64,000 nt of DNA from Anaerolineales bacterium (GCA_016934715.1 JAFGSI010000064.1:21861-85860), one strand, 5' to 3'. Numbered from the stretch's first letter, positions 24,373 to 33,411 are shown. Notes: generated from the sequence alone by a model not told the origin. A program made the numbers and translations.

Positions 24373-25188
24373 TTATAGAGAACGAATTCTGGTAATCAGG
24401 CGGTTGACCAACGTCTTTTGTTCTTCCTTGTCTTCCGTTGGGAAGACCCGCACCGGTTGCGGGATGGGAACCCCCTCCGGACGACAAATCTCCACCAGGC
24501 CTGCCTGCAGCAGTCCGTAAACGATCCGCCGGATTTCAAGATCGTTCATCTTCGCCGCATTGCCGATCTGGCGGATGGTGTTCTTGGGGTTGATATATGA
24601 AACGACACGCCACTCTTCAACGTTCAGATTGACGTTGCGCATATTGGCGTCCGGGCGGGCGGTGAATTTCAAGGCCATGTCCAGGCTCGGAATTTCGTCC
24701 TGGAGTTGCTCCCACTCGCGCAACTGGCGCGAACCTTCGATGATCAGGTTTTCAAGGTCCAGGCGAACGTTGATGCGATCGTCGGGCGGCAGCTGGTCAT
24801 TGTCAAAGCGGAAGAAGCCTTCTACCCAGGTAAACAAGCGGTGGATCACGTCGGTGGAATATTGCTGCAGATTCGCCAGGATGTCATCCTGGGAGACATA
24901 GCCGGCATTGATCAGCAGCAATCCGAGTTCTTTGTCCGAGACTGAATTGCCGCGCTGCTGGATGGCCTTGTACTGCCCGGCAGACAGCTTGTTGGCCTTG
25001 AATAGAATATGGGCCAGGCTGGTGTCCTCGCGGCCGATCTGGGCAAAGGCCAGCTTGCCTTCGCGGAAAAACGCTTGAGCCGTCTCGTTGGGGCCTTCGA
25101 CGACCAGGGTGCCCGTCTTGCGAGCCAGGTTGATGAGATTCAGAAGTTGCGTTATTGTGAAATCGCGCAGGTTGCCGCGCAGTGCCAT
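24373..25188 (-). CDS. DUF4388 (PATAN-type) protein, partner of the small GTPase
   Basis: 271 residues starting MALRGNLRDFTITQLLNLIN, the classic DUF4388 opening, continuing KTGTLVVEGP...AFFREGKLAFAQIG. The middle (~85-140) resembles the second part of PATAN modules, and the C-terminal ~70 residues look winged-helix-like (NTIRQIGNAAKMNDLEIRRIVYGLLQAGLV). Such proteins are predicted scaffolds in bacterial small-GTPase and two-component signalling. It is the first gene of the ten-gene operon, preceded by a good promoter (25237-25265). Confidence 0.85.
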   Translation of the reverse strand: MALRGNLRDFTITQLLNLINLARKTGTLVVEGPNETAQAFFREGKLAFAQIGREDTSLAHILFKANKLSAGQYKAIQQRGNSVSDKELGLLLINAGYVSQDDILANLQQYSTDVIHRLFTWVEGFFRFDNDQLPPDDRINVRLDLENLIIEGSRQLREWEQLQDEIPSLDMALKFTARPDANMRNVNLNVEEWRVVSYINPKNTIRQIGNAAKMNDLEIRRIVYGLLQAGLVEICRPEGVPIPQPVRVFPTEDKEEQKTLVNRLITRIRSL

Positions 25189-25236
25189 GATTGGGCCTCA
25201 AGCAACGCTCAGGATGAATTTGCGAATCGTTGAATC

Positions 25237-25265
25237 ATTATACTTGTAAGGATGCCAAGCGTCAA
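25237..25265 (-). promoter_or_regulatory. Promoter of the ten-gene operon
   Basis: On the minus strand TTGACG (25265-25260), a 17-nt spacer and a perfect TATAAT (25242-25237), about 50 nt upstream of the DUF4388 start. Confidence 0.8.
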
Positions 25266-25292
25266 ACGTTCAAACCTAATAAAACCGTATGT

Positions 25293-25325
25293 TATAATTT
25301 TCGCCAATCCAATCCAATCCAATCC
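25293..25325 (+). promoter_or_regulatory. Candidate -10 box and AATCC tandem repeat before the selenoprotein gene
   Basis: A perfect TATAAT lies at 25293-25298; the -35 region (TTCAAA, 25269-25274) is weak. Four tandem copies of AATCC occupy 25306-25325, just before the selenoprotein ribosome-binding site. The role of the repeat is unknown. Confidence 0.4.
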
Positions 25326-25341
25326 GCTAGAGGAAAACTCG

Positions 25342-25590
25342 ATGAAGCATAAGATCACGATCGTTTACTGTGCTGTTTGACAGTACACCAGCCGGGCCGT
25401 GGGCCTGGCGGACGAGTTGCTCCAGAAGTTGGAGCCCCAGATCGAAGTTTTGACCCTCGACCCATCGGACGGCGGGCGCTTCGAAGTCAGCGTCGACGAA
25501 CACCTGCTGTATTCCAAACTCCAGACCGGGCGCCATGCCGAACCAGGCGAGGTTGTCGGGCTGGTCACCCAATTCCTGAACCTGAGGTAA
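25342..25590 (+). CDS. SelW/Rdx-family selenoprotein with in-frame TGA (Sec13)
   Basis: Reading from ATG 25342 (GAGGA seven bases upstream), codon 13 is TGA (25378-25380) and the frame continues to TAA at 25588-25590, giving 82 residues. The TGA falls exactly in the thioredoxin-like redox motif: IVYCAV-U-QYTSRAVGLADELL, i.e. C10-x-x-U13, the CxxU/CxxC site of the SelW-like Rdx family. The family tail also fits (DPSDGGRFEVSVDEHLLYSKL and EPGEVVGLVTQFL). A hairpin with bacterial SECIS geometry begins 10 nt after the TGA. Members are small cytoplasmic thiol oxidoreductases. The alternative is a pseudogene with a nonsense mutation, unlikely because the stop hits this exact residue and the rest is intact. 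trpS starts four bases later. Confidence 0.88.
25391..25409 (+). promoter_or_regulatory. Putative bacterial SECIS hairpin
   Basis: GCCGGGCC (25391-25398) pairs with GGCCTGGC (25402-25409), eight pairs with one G-T wobble, closed by the loop GTG (25399-25401). The G-containing apical loop lies 19-21 nt after the TGA, within the spacing SelB needs in bacteria. Confidence 0.7.
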
Positions 25591-25593
25591 TCC

Positions 25594-26583
25594 ATGCCCT
25601 CCAAGAAAGGCCGGGTCTTCTCCGGCATCCGTCCGACCGGGCGCGCCCACCTGGGAAATTACCTGGGGGCGATCAAGAACTATGTCGCCCTGCAGGATGA
25701 ATACGAATGCGTCTACTGCATCGTGGATATCCATGCCCTGACCACTGTCGAGGATACGCTCGACTTGCGGACCAATACCTTCGAAATGGCTCTCGACCTG
25801 CTGGCTGCCGGCATTCGCCCGGAGGAGACCATCCTTTTCATTCAATCCCATGTCCCCCAGGTGACCGAACTGCACACCTTCCTCTCGATGGTGACGCCGC
25901 TCGGCAAATTGACTGACCTGCCAACGTTCAAAGACAAGGTTCGCCAGAATCCCAACAACGTCAACTATGGCCTGGTCGGTTATCCTGTGCTGATGGCCGC
26001 CGACATCACTCTCTACAGGACCGATCTCGTCCCCGTGGGCATCGACCAGGCACCCCACATCGAGTTCACCCGCGAGATCGTGCGCTCCTTCAACTACCGT
26101 TACAACACGGACGTGCTCATCGAGCCCGGCATGAAGAACACCGAGATTCCCAAAGTGCTCGGCATCGACGGCAAGGAGAAGATGAGCAAGAGCCTGAACA
26201 ACCACATCGAGATCGCCGCCACCCCGGAGGAGACCCGTAAACGGATCATGCAGATGGTGACCGATCCCCAGCGCATCAAGCGCGACGATCCCGGCAACCC
26301 CGAGGTATGCAACGTCTTCGCATTGCACAAGATCTTCACCCCGCAGGTGGATGTTGATATGATCGACGTCGAGTGCCGCCGGGCAGGGATCGGCTGCGTG
26401 GACTGCAAGAAACGGTTCGCCGAAAACTTGAACCAGGCCTTCGAACCCTTCCGCGCCCGGCGGGCCGCACTGGCCGCCCAACCAGCCCAGGTGCATGCCA
26501 TCCTGGCCGACGGCGCCGAGCGCGCCAGAGCCCTCGCCGAGGAGACCATGCAGGCGGTCCGCCGCGCGGTGCAACTTCCTTAG
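25594..26583 (+). CDS. trpS: Tryptophanyl-tRNA synthetase
   Basis: 329-residue class I aminoacyl-tRNA synthetase charging tRNA-Trp. The HIGH-type motif appears as PTGRAHLGNYLGAIKNY (residues ~14-30), the KMSKS loop as EKMSKSLNN (~200), and the TrpRS patterns FIQSHVPQVTEL and GYPVLMAADITLY are present. It starts 4 nt after the selenoprotein stop, so the two are probably cotranscribed. Length is normal for the family. Confidence 0.97.
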   Translation: MPSKKGRVFSGIRPTGRAHLGNYLGAIKNYVALQDEYECVYCIVDIHALTTVEDTLDLRTNTFEMALDLLAAGIRPEETILFIQSHVPQVTELHTFLSMVTPLGKLTDLPTFKDKVRQNPNNVNYGLVGYPVLMAADITLYRTDLVPVGIDQAPHIEFTREIVRSFNYRYNTDVLIEPGMKNTEIPKVLGIDGKEKMSKSLNNHIEIAATPEETRKRIMQMVTDPQRIKRDDPGNPEVCNVFALHKIFTPQVDVDMIDVECRRAGIGCVDCKKRFAENLNQAFEPFRARRAALAAQPAQVHAILADGAERARALAEETMQAVRRAVQLP

Positions 26584-26630
26584 CGATAATCAAAAAAAGC
26601 CAACGACCTTTCTTTTCTTGAGGAGCAGGC

Positions 26631-27071
26631 ATGCGCGCCCTGATACAGAAGGTCACGTCCGGCACAGTGAGCGTGGACAGCGATACCGTCGCCGCGATCG
26701 GCCGCGGGCTGGTTATCCTGCTCGGGATCGGTCACGCCGACGGCGAGCGGCAGGCTCGCTTCCTGGCCGAGAAGATCGCCCAGCTGCGCATCTTTGAAGA
26801 CTCGGCCGGAAAAACCAACCTCTCGGTCCTGGACATCGGCGGAGAAGCGTTGGTCGTCTCGCAGTTCACCCTGTATGCCGACACGCACAAAGGCCGCCGG
26901 CCGTCCTTCACCGACGCGGCCCTGCCCGAGGTTGCCGCGCCGCTCGTCGACCGGTTCGCCGAGTTATTGCGCACCCAGGGCGTCCCGACCCAGACCGGGG
27001 TCTTCGGGGCCCATATGCTCGTCGTGATCGCCAACGCAGGCCCCGTCACCATCTGGCTTGAAAAAGAATAG
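26631..27071 (+). CDS. dtd: D-aminoacyl-tRNA deacylase
   Basis: 146 residues that hydrolyse D-amino acids from mischarged tRNA. Diagnostic motifs are MRALIQKV at the N-terminus, [17 protein letters not shown] (the SQFTL active-site motif with Thr) and [10 protein letters not shown] at the C-terminus. The ribosome-binding site TGAGGAG precedes the ATG. It lies between trpS and galK in a likely operon, and the galK ATG follows its TAG directly. Confidence 0.97.
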   Translation: MRALIQKVTSGTVSVDSDTVAAIGRGLVILLGIGHADGERQARFLAEKIAQLRIFEDSAGKTNLSVLDIGGEALVVSQFTLYADTHKGRRPSFTDAALPEVAAPLVDRFAELLRTQGVPTQTGVFGAHMLVVIANAGPVTIWLEKE

Positions 27072-28214
27072 ATGCCGATTTCCCCTCAACTCGAACTAGC
27101 TTTCAGGGACCGCTTCGGGACCCGCCCCGTGACCTGCGTCCGTGCTCCGGGCCGCGTCAACCTGATGGGTGAGCACACCGACTACAATGATGGCTTTGTC
27201 ATGCCGGTGGCGATCGATCGCGCAATTACGATCGCCCTGCGCCCCCGTACCGACCGGCTGGTCACTGTCCATTCCCTCGATTACCAGCAAAGTGTCACCT
27301 TTTCTCTGGATGACCTGCAGAGGGGCGAGCGGGGCTGGGCCGCATACGTCATCGGTGTCGCCTGGGCACTCCAGTCTGCCGGATCTGCCTTGCTAGGCTG
27401 GGAGGGGATTCTGAGCGGAGACATCCCCAAAGGGGCCGGACTTTCATCCTCGGCGGCGCTCGAACTGGCCACCGCGCGCGCCTTCGCCGCCATCTCCGGG
27501 CTGGCTTGGGACCCGGCGCGCATGGCCCGCCTGGGGCAGCAGGCCGAGAACCAGTGGGTGGGGGTCCAGTGCGGCATCATGGACCAGATGGCCTCCGCCG
27601 CCGGGCGCGCCGGCCACGCCCTGTTTCTTGACTGTCGCAGCCTGGAGTATCGTCACATTCCCATGCCCGCCGGGATTGCCATTGCCGTGCTCGATACCGG
27701 CACCCGTCGCGGGCTGGTCGACTCCGCTTACAACGAGCGCCGCCAGCAGTGCGAATTGGCCGCCCGGACCCTGGGTGTGCGCGCCCTGCGGGACATTGAC
27801 ACAGCCGCCTTCAAGGTCCGGGCCACCGAACTCGAGCCGCTGACACGCCGCCGTGCCCGGCATATCATCCGCGATAACGCCCGTGTCCTGCAGGCCATCC
27901 AGGCCATGCAGGCAGACGATGCCGGCACACTGGGGCAATTGCTCAACGCCAGCCACGCCAGTTTGCGCGACGATTTCGAGGTCTCATCCGAGGCATTGAA
28001 CGCGATCGTCGAGGCTGCCCAGCGCCAGGAAGAATGTTTTGGTGCGCGCATGACCGGCGCCGGGTTTGGCGGCTGTGCGGTGGCCCTGGTAGAGACCGGC
28101 CAGGCCAGCCGATTTGCGGAACAGGTGGCCGCCGAATATATCCACCAGACCGGGCTGAACCCCCAGATCTTTGTCTGCCAGACCGCTGATGGGGCGAACA
28201 TTCTTCCTGCTTGA
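27072..28214 (+). CDS. galK: Galactokinase
   Basis: 380-residue GHMP-family kinase forming galactose 1-phosphate in the Leloir pathway. The galactokinase signature APGRVNLMGEHTDYNDGFVM is at residues ~20-39, the GHMP ATP-binding motif GDIPKGAGLSSSAALE at ~117-132, and the C-terminal motif MTGAGFGGCAVAL at ~325. Its start codon abuts the dtd stop. No galT or galE is in the window. Confidence 0.96.
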   Translation: MPISPQLELAFRDRFGTRPVTCVRAPGRVNLMGEHTDYNDGFVMPVAIDRAITIALRPRTDRLVTVHSLDYQQSVTFSLDDLQRGERGWAAYVIGVAWALQSAGSALLGWEGILSGDIPKGAGLSSSAALELATARAFAAISGLAWDPARMARLGQQAENQWVGVQCGIMDQMASAAGRAGHALFLDCRSLEYRHIPMPAGIAIAVLDTGTRRGLVDSAYNERRQQCELAARTLGVRALRDIDTAAFKVRATELEPLTRRRARHIIRDNARVLQAIQAMQADDAGTLGQLLNASHASLRDDFEVSSEALNAIVEAAQRQEECFGARMTGAGFGGCAVALVETGQASRFAEQVAAEYIHQTGLNPQIFVCQTADGANILPA

Positions 28215-28239
28215 CGCTTTAGAGAGGTTGTGCTAGTAT
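28211..28239 (+). promoter_or_regulatory. Promoter of the LysM lipoprotein gene
   Basis: TTGACG (28211-28216, overlapping the galK stop), a 17-nt spacer and TAGTAT (28234-28239). It leaves a leader of roughly 100 nt before the ATG at 28348. Confidence 0.7.
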
Positions 28240-28347
28240 CATCACGTAGAAGCGGCTTTCATCATCCTTTATTGCTCCACCATATTTTCTTGGCAAACCG
28301 CGGGATAACCGCGCCGCGACCGTCAGTCGCAAATCGAGGAGGCAAGT

Positions 28348-29076
28348 ATGTCGAAGAAAGTGTACCTGATCGTGACCGCGGCGGTCGTCGTGATCCTGAT
28401 CCTGTCTGGCTGTGTGCAGGCCGGGTCCAATCCGCCTCTGCCTACGCCAACCATCTCCTCGGTAGACGCGTTGGGCCCGGCTACCGGATCCACGGATGAT
28501 CAGATGGCCATGCTGGAGGCTTATGCAACCCAGACTGCGATGGCCGCTTCGCCGACACCGGGTGAAGTCGTTGCTACGACACCTGACGAAAATGTGACTC
28601 CCGGGGCAGAAGGCACCGCCATCACGCCCGGGTTCAACCTGGATGTCACCCCCTCACCTACCTCGGTCCTGCCGCCGGCCGGCACCGAAACCACGCCAGT
28701 AGCCACGACAGGCGCTGTGCCCACTGTAATCGGTGGCCTGCCGTCCACCTATACCCTCCGGGTTGGCGAATTCCCGTACTGCATCGCACGCCGCTACAAC
28801 ATCGACCCCGAAGAACTGCTGAACCGGAACGGGTTGAGTGATGGACAGCTGTACCAGCCCGGCCTGATCTTGCAGATCCCCCAAACGGGCAACACCTTCC
28901 CCGGGACGCGCTCCCTGCACTCCCACCCGACCACCTACACGGTCAGCAGCGCCGAAGACACGATCTACCGGATTGCCTGTTACTTCGGAGATGTGGATCC
29001 ACTGGCCATCGCGGCCAACAATAACCTGGTCGCGCCCTACACGCTGCAAGTCGGGCAGACGATCAACATCCCCTAG
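28348..29076 (+). CDS. Lipoprotein with two LysM domains
   Basis: 242 residues. A lipoprotein signal ends in LILSGC (Cys ~21), followed by a long Pro/Thr/Glu-rich linker (~25-125). Two LysM modules follow: YTLRVGEFPYCIARRYNIDP with LYQPGLILQIP (~131-180), and YTVSSAEDTIYRIACYFGDV with LQVGQTINIP (~192-242). LysM binds glycan chains such as peptidoglycan. Both modules carry a cysteine (PYCIARRY, RIACYF), as often seen in Chloroflexota versions, which may form a disulfide. GAGGAGG precedes the ATG. Confidence 0.88.
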   Translation: MSKKVYLIVTAAVVVILILSGCVQAGSNPPLPTPTISSVDALGPATGSTDDQMAMLEAYATQTAMAASPTPGEVVATTPDENVTPGAEGTAITPGFNLDVTPSPTSVLPPAGTETTPVATTGAVPTVIGGLPSTYTLRVGEFPYCIARRYNIDPEELLNRNGLSDGQLYQPGLILQIPQTGNTFPGTRSLHSHPTTYTVSSAEDTIYRIACYFGDVDPLAIAANNNLVAPYTLQVGQTINIP

Positions 29077-29125
29077 AAAAACCATCCAGGCAACCAATTC
29101 GCTTGGTTCTCTTTATCGCCCAGAG

Positions 29126-29665
29126 ATGTGCATGCCGTTCCAACGGATCTCCTCCGAGCCGATCTACTCCGGACGGGCCTTTGATGTCCGCCGTGATGAG
29201 GTCCGCCTGCCCGATGGACGCACCACCTGGCTGGACGTTGTCGAACACAAGGGGTCAGTCGTCCTGCTGCCACTTGACGCCCAGGGGAATCTGCTCTTTG
29301 TCCGCCAGAACCGTCATCCAGCCGGCCAGGAATTGCTGGAACTGCCGGCCGGGGTCGTCGAAGATGGCGAAGATCCCGAGGCCTGCGCCCGCCGCGAACT
29401 GCGCGAAGAGACAGGCATGGCCGCCGGACGCCTCGCACACGCCGGCGGTTTCTACCTGGCGCCAGGCTACTCGACGGAATACATGGACGTCTTCATCGCC
29501 ACCGAATTACGATCCGATCCTCTCGAGGCCGACGCAGATGAATTTCTCCAGGTCGCTCCCATTCCGCTGGGAGAAGCTCTCCAGATGGCAGAAAACGGGA
29601 ATCTGTCCGATGCAAAAACGCTGGCCGCGCTCCTATTGGGCCGTTCACGCCTAAAAGAAGCCTGA
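29126..29665 (+). CDS. NUDIX hydrolase, ADP-ribose pyrophosphatase-like
   Basis: About 179 residues. The Nudix box reads GVVEDGEDPEACARRELREETG, split here as GVVEDGEDPE / ACARRELREETGMAAG, with the REL-EE-G metal ligands intact. The upstream ELPAG and downstream FYLAPGYSTEYMDVFIA with TEYMD are typical of the ADP-ribose/NDP-sugar subclass (NudF-like). It cleaves nucleoside diphosphate linked compounds; the precise substrate is inferred. ATG at 29126 or 29132 are both possible starts. A strong terminator follows. Confidence 0.9.
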   Translation: MCMPFQRISSEPIYSGRAFDVRRDEVRLPDGRTTWLDVVEHKGSVVLLPLDAQGNLLFVRQNRHPAGQELLELPAGVVEDGEDPEACARRELREETGMAAGRLAHAGGFYLAPGYSTEYMDVFIATELRSDPLEADADEFLQVAPIPLGEALQMAENGNLSDAKTLAALLLGRSRLKEA

Positions 29666-29706
29666 TCACCCTGCGCACGACCACAGACTGCAGGCCAACA
29701 AGCGGA

Positions 29707-29745
29707 AACCTGCGAGCTTGCGTAATGACAACTCGCAGGTTTTTT
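29707..29745 (+). terminator. Intrinsic terminator
   Basis: AACCTGCGAG (29707-29716) pairs with CTCGCAGGTT (29732-29741), 10 bp, followed by six T at 29740-29745. It ends the LysM/NUDIX transcript. Confidence 0.85.
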
Positions 29746-29859
29746 AGTGCAATATATAACTATCGACCCCCAACAAGAGGGGCTAAACTTACAAGTTGAA
29801 TGCAATCGACTCTCACAGAGCCCTGCTCTGTAACGATACACGATAAGGAGCGCAACAAA

Positions 29860-32800
29860 ATGGAAAGAGTAAAGGTAACGATTGATGGCAATGAGGCCGC
29901 GGCCTCGGTCGCCCATCGCACCAACGAGATCTGCGCGATCTACCCGATCACTCCCTCCTCCAACATGGGGGAATGGGCTGACGACTGGTCCGCCGCTGGC
30001 CGGAAGAATATCTGGGGCACCGTTCCGCTGGTCGTTGAGCTGCAGTCCGAAGGCGGGGCCTCCGGTGCCGTCCACGGTGCCTTACAGACCGGCGCCCTGA
30101 CCACCACCTTCACCGCCTCTCAGGGCCTGCTGTTGATGATCCCGAACATGTACAAGATCGCCGGCGAACTGACCTCGACCGTGTTCCACGTCACGGCCCG
30201 TACGGTGGCGACCCATGCCCTGTCGATCTTTGGTGATCACTCTGATGTAATGGCCTGCCGCCAGACAGGCTGGGCGATGCTGGCCTCCGGCTCGGTCCAG
30301 GAAGCGCATGACTTTGCCTGCATCGCCCAGACCGCCACGCTTGAGGCCCGCGTGCCTTTCATCCATTTCTTTGATGGTTTCCGGACTTCCCACCAGGTGG
30401 AGAAGATAGAGCAATTGAGCGATGACGATCTGCGCGCCATGATCGACGATGAGCTCGTCCGCCAGCATCGCGCCCGTGGCCTCTCCCCGGAGCGTCCGGT
30501 GCTGCGCGGCAGCGCCCAGAACCCGGACGTTTTTTTTCAGGCTCGCGAGACGGTCAACCCGTTCTACACCAAGATCCCGGGCATCGTACAGAAAACCATG
30601 GACAAGTTCGGCAAACTGACCGGGCGCCAGTACCACCTGTTTGACTACATTGGTTCACCGGATGCCGAGCGGGTCGTTGTCCTGATGACCTCCGGCGGTG
30701 AAACTGCCGAGGCGACCGTGCGCCACCTGATCGAAAAGGGCGAGAAGGTCGGTGTGCTCCGGGTCCGCCTGTACCGCCCGTTCTCCGTCGAGCACTTCCT
30801 GGCAGCCCTGCCCAAGACCGCCAAGACGATCGCGATCCTTGACCGCACCAAAGAACCCGGTGGCGGTGGCGAACCGCTCTACCTGGATGTGACCAGTGCG
30901 CTGTTCGAGAATGGCCGCCAGGATATCAAGGTCGTCGGCGGGCGCTATGGCCTCTCCTCCAAGGAATTCACCCCCGCCATGGTCAAGGCCGTCCTGGATG
31001 AACTCAAAAAGCCCGAGCCCAAAAACCATTTTACGGTCGGCATCCATGACGACGTGACGCACACCAGCCTGGACTTCGACCCGTCCTTCTCGGTCGAACA
31101 CCCCGAGACTGTGCGCTGCATGTTCTTCGGCCTGGGTTCGGATGGCACCGTGGGTGCCAATAAGAACTCGATCAAGATCATCGGTGAAGAGACTGAGAAC
31201 AACGCCCAGGGTTACTTCGTCTACGACTCGAAGAAGGCCGGCACGATGACGACCTCCCACCTGCGTTTCGGCCCCAAGCCGATCCAGGCCCCCTATCTGA
31301 TCAGCCCGAACACCGCCAACTTCGTTGCCTGCCACCAGTTCACCTTCCTGGAGCGCTTTGACATCTCCAGGTACACCCAACCTGGTGGGGTGTTCCTGCT
31401 CAACAGCATCTTCAGCACCGAGGAGGTCTGGGACAACCTGCCGCAGGAGGTTCAGAAGGACATCCTCGAGAAGAAGCTTGAATTCTATGTTATCAACGCC
31501 TACGACGTCGCTGAAAAGACCGGCATGGGCGCCCGCATCAATACGATCATGCAAACCTGCTTCTTTGCCATCTCTGGCATCCTGCCCCGCGACGAAGCCA
31601 TCGCCCAGATCAAAAAAGCCATTAAGAAAACCTACGGCAAGCGCGGCGAGGCGGTCGTCCAGAAGAACTATGCAGCCGTGGACCAGACCCTGGCCAATCT
31701 GCATAAGGTCAGCGTCCCGGGAAAGGTCACCAGCAAGATCTCCCGCCGCGCTCCGGTCCCGGCGGAGGCTCCGGAATTCGTCAAGACCGTCCTCGGCCCG
31801 ATGATCGCCTCTGACGGCGACAGCGTCCCGGTCTCGGCCATGCCCATCGACGGTACCTTCCCGACCGGCACGACCAAATGGGAAAAGCGCAACATCGCCC
31901 TCGAGATCCCGGTCTGGGAACCGGACCTGTGCATCCAGTGCGGCAAGTGCTCGATCGTCTGTCCCCACGCCGCCATCCGCCACAACGTCTACGAGACCAA
32001 GTTCCTCGAAAAGGCTCCAGCGACCTTCAAATCGATGGAATCCAAGTTCAAGGAATTCCCCGGCCTGGCCTACACGGTCCAGGTGGCTCCCGAGGACTGC
32101 ACCGGCTGCACCCTGTGCGTGGAAGCCTGCCCGGTCAAGGACAAGACCAACCCGTCCCGCAAGGCGCTCAATATGGCCCCCCAGCCCCCCCTGCGCGAGG
32201 CCGAAGCCGTCAACTGGCAATTCTACCTGTCCCTGCCCGAAGTCGATCGCACCCAGCTCAACATCGCCAGCATCAAGAACTCACAGCTACTCGAACCACT
32301 GTTCGAGTTCTCGGGCGCCTGCTCCGGCTGCGGCGAGACACCCTATATCAAACTGCTGACCCAGTTGTTCGGCGACCGGGCCGTCATCGCCAATGCGACC
32401 GGCTGCTCGTCCATCTACGGCGGCAACCTGCCGACCACACCCTACACCTTCAATCGTGACGGGCGCGGCCCGGCCTGGTCGAACTCACTGTTCGAAGACA
32501 ATGCCGAATTCGGCCTGGGCTTCCGCCTGACACTGGACAAACAGCAGGAATACGCCCACGACATCCTGCCGTCGTTCGCCGCAGAACTCGGCGGGGATCT
32601 GGTGGACAGCCTGCGCAACGCCGACCAGACCTCCGAACTGGGCATCAGACAGCAGCGCGAGCGCGTTGCCGCCCTGAAGGAGAAACTGGCCCAATCGAAG
32701 AACCCGCAAGCCAAGAACCTGCTGGCAGTGGCCGATGCGCTGGTCAAGAAGTCGGTCTGGATCGTTGGCGGCGATGGTTGGGCCTACGATATCGGCTACG

Positions 32801-33411
32801 GCGGCCTCGACCACGTCATGTCCCTTGGCCGCAACCTCAACATCCTGGTGCTGGATACGGAGGTCTATTCGAACACCGGCGGCCAGGCCTCCAAGTCCAC
32901 GCCGCGCGGCGCGGTGGCCCGCTTTGCAGCTTCCGGTAAGGGTCTGTCCAAAAAGGACCTGGGATTGATGGCCATCGCCTACGGCTATGTCTACGTGGCC
33001 CGGGTTGCCCTGGGCTTCAGCGACCAGCACACCTTGAAGGCCTTCCTGGAAGCCGAGTCCTATGACGGTCCTTCCATTATTATTGCCTACAGCCACTGCG
33101 CCATGCATGGTATCGACATGGCCAAGGGGCTCGAACAGCAGAAACTGGCGGTCCAATCCGGCCTGTGGCCGCTGTACCGCTATGACCCTCGCCTGGCTGA
33201 CGAAGGCAAGAACCCGCTCTTGCTCGACTACAAGGAGCCGACGGTCCCGGTCGAACAGTACATGTACAACGAGACCCGCTTCCGCATGTTGACCCAGAGC
33301 AACGAGGCTCGGGCAGAATCCCTGCTCAAGCTCGCCCGCGAAGATGCCCAGTCGCGCTGGAACTTCTACTCGCAACTGGCGGCCATGCACTACAGCGAAG
33401 AGGCCGGATAG
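29860..33411 (+). CDS. nifJ: Pyruvate:ferredoxin (flavodoxin) oxidoreductase, single-chain
   Basis: 1183-residue fused enzyme that oxidises pyruvate to acetyl-CoA and CO2 with reduction of ferredoxin. Domains in order: pyrimidine-binding domain (YPITPSSNMGEWAD near the start), transketolase C-like and gamma domains, two [4Fe-4S] motifs (CIQCGKCSIVCPHA and CTGCTLCVEACPVKD, ~690-770), and the TPP domain with GDGWAYDIGYGGLDHV and VYSNTGGQASKSTPRG, plus the cysteines of the proximal cluster (CSGCGETPY). The ATG at 29860 follows AAGGAG; the frame is open 20 codons further without a site. It is the oxygen-sensitive hallmark of anaerobic or facultative metabolism. Confidence 0.97.
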   Translation: MERVKVTIDGNEAAASVAHRTNEICAIYPITPSSNMGEWADDWSAAGRKNIWGTVPLVVELQSEGGASGAVHGALQTGALTTTFTASQGLLLMIPNMYKIAGELTSTVFHVTARTVATHALSIFGDHSDVMACRQTGWAMLASGSVQEAHDFACIAQTATLEARVPFIHFFDGFRTSHQVEKIEQLSDDDLRAMIDDELVRQHRARGLSPERPVLRGSAQNPDVFFQARETVNPFYTKIPGIVQKTMDKFGKLTGRQYHLFDYIGSPDAERVVVLMTSGGETAEATVRHLIEKGEKVGVLRVRLYRPFSVEHFLAALPKTAKTIAILDRTKEPGGGGEPLYLDVTSALFENGRQDIKVVGGRYGLSSKEFTPAMVKAVLDELKKPEPKNHFTVGIHDDVTHTSLDFDPSFSVEHPETVRCMFFGLGSDGTVGANKNSIKIIGEETENNAQGYFVYDSKKAGTMTTSHLRFGPKPIQAPYLISPNTANFVACHQFTFLERFDISRYTQPGGVFLLNSIFSTEEVWDNLPQEVQKDILEKKLEFYVINAYDVAEKTGMGARINTIMQTCFFAISGILPRDEAIAQIKKAIKKTYGKRGEAVVQKNYAAVDQTLANLHKVSVPGKVTSKISRRAPVPAEAPEFVKTVLGPMIASDGDSVPVSAMPIDGTFPTGTTKWEKRNIALEIPVWEPDLCIQCGKCSIVCPHAAIRHNVYETKFLEKAPATFKSMESKFKEFPGLAYTVQVAPEDCTGCTLCVEACPVKDKTNPSRKALNMAPQPPLREAEAVNWQFYLSLPEVDRTQLNIASIKNSQLLEPLFEFSGACSGCGETPYIKLLTQLFGDRAVIANATGCSSIYGGNLPTTPYTFNRDGRGPAWSNSLFEDNAEFGLGFRLTLDKQQEYAHDILPSFAAELGGDLVDSLRNADQTSELGIRQQRERVAALKEKLAQSKNPQAKNLLAVADALVKKSVWIVGGDGWAYDIGYGGLDHVMSLGRNLNILVLDTEVYSNTGGQASKSTPRGAVARFAASGKGLSKKDLGLMAIAYGYVYVARVALGFSDQHTLKAFLEAESYDGPSIIIAYSHCAMHGIDMAKGLEQQKLAVQSGLWPLYRYDPRLADEGKNPLLLDYKEPTVPVEQYMYNETRFRMLTQSNEARAESLLKLAREDAQSRWNFYSQLAAMHYSEEAG

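Noticed and set aside
25306..25325. AATCC tandem repeat as a CRISPR or phase-variation tract
   Set aside because: Only four 5-nt units with no spacers and outside the reading frame; too short to claim either.
25378..25380. TGA at codon 13 as a nonsense mutation creating a pseudogene
   Set aside because: It falls exactly on the redox residue of a family known to use Sec there, the remaining frame is intact and a SECIS-like hairpin follows, so recoding is the simpler reading.
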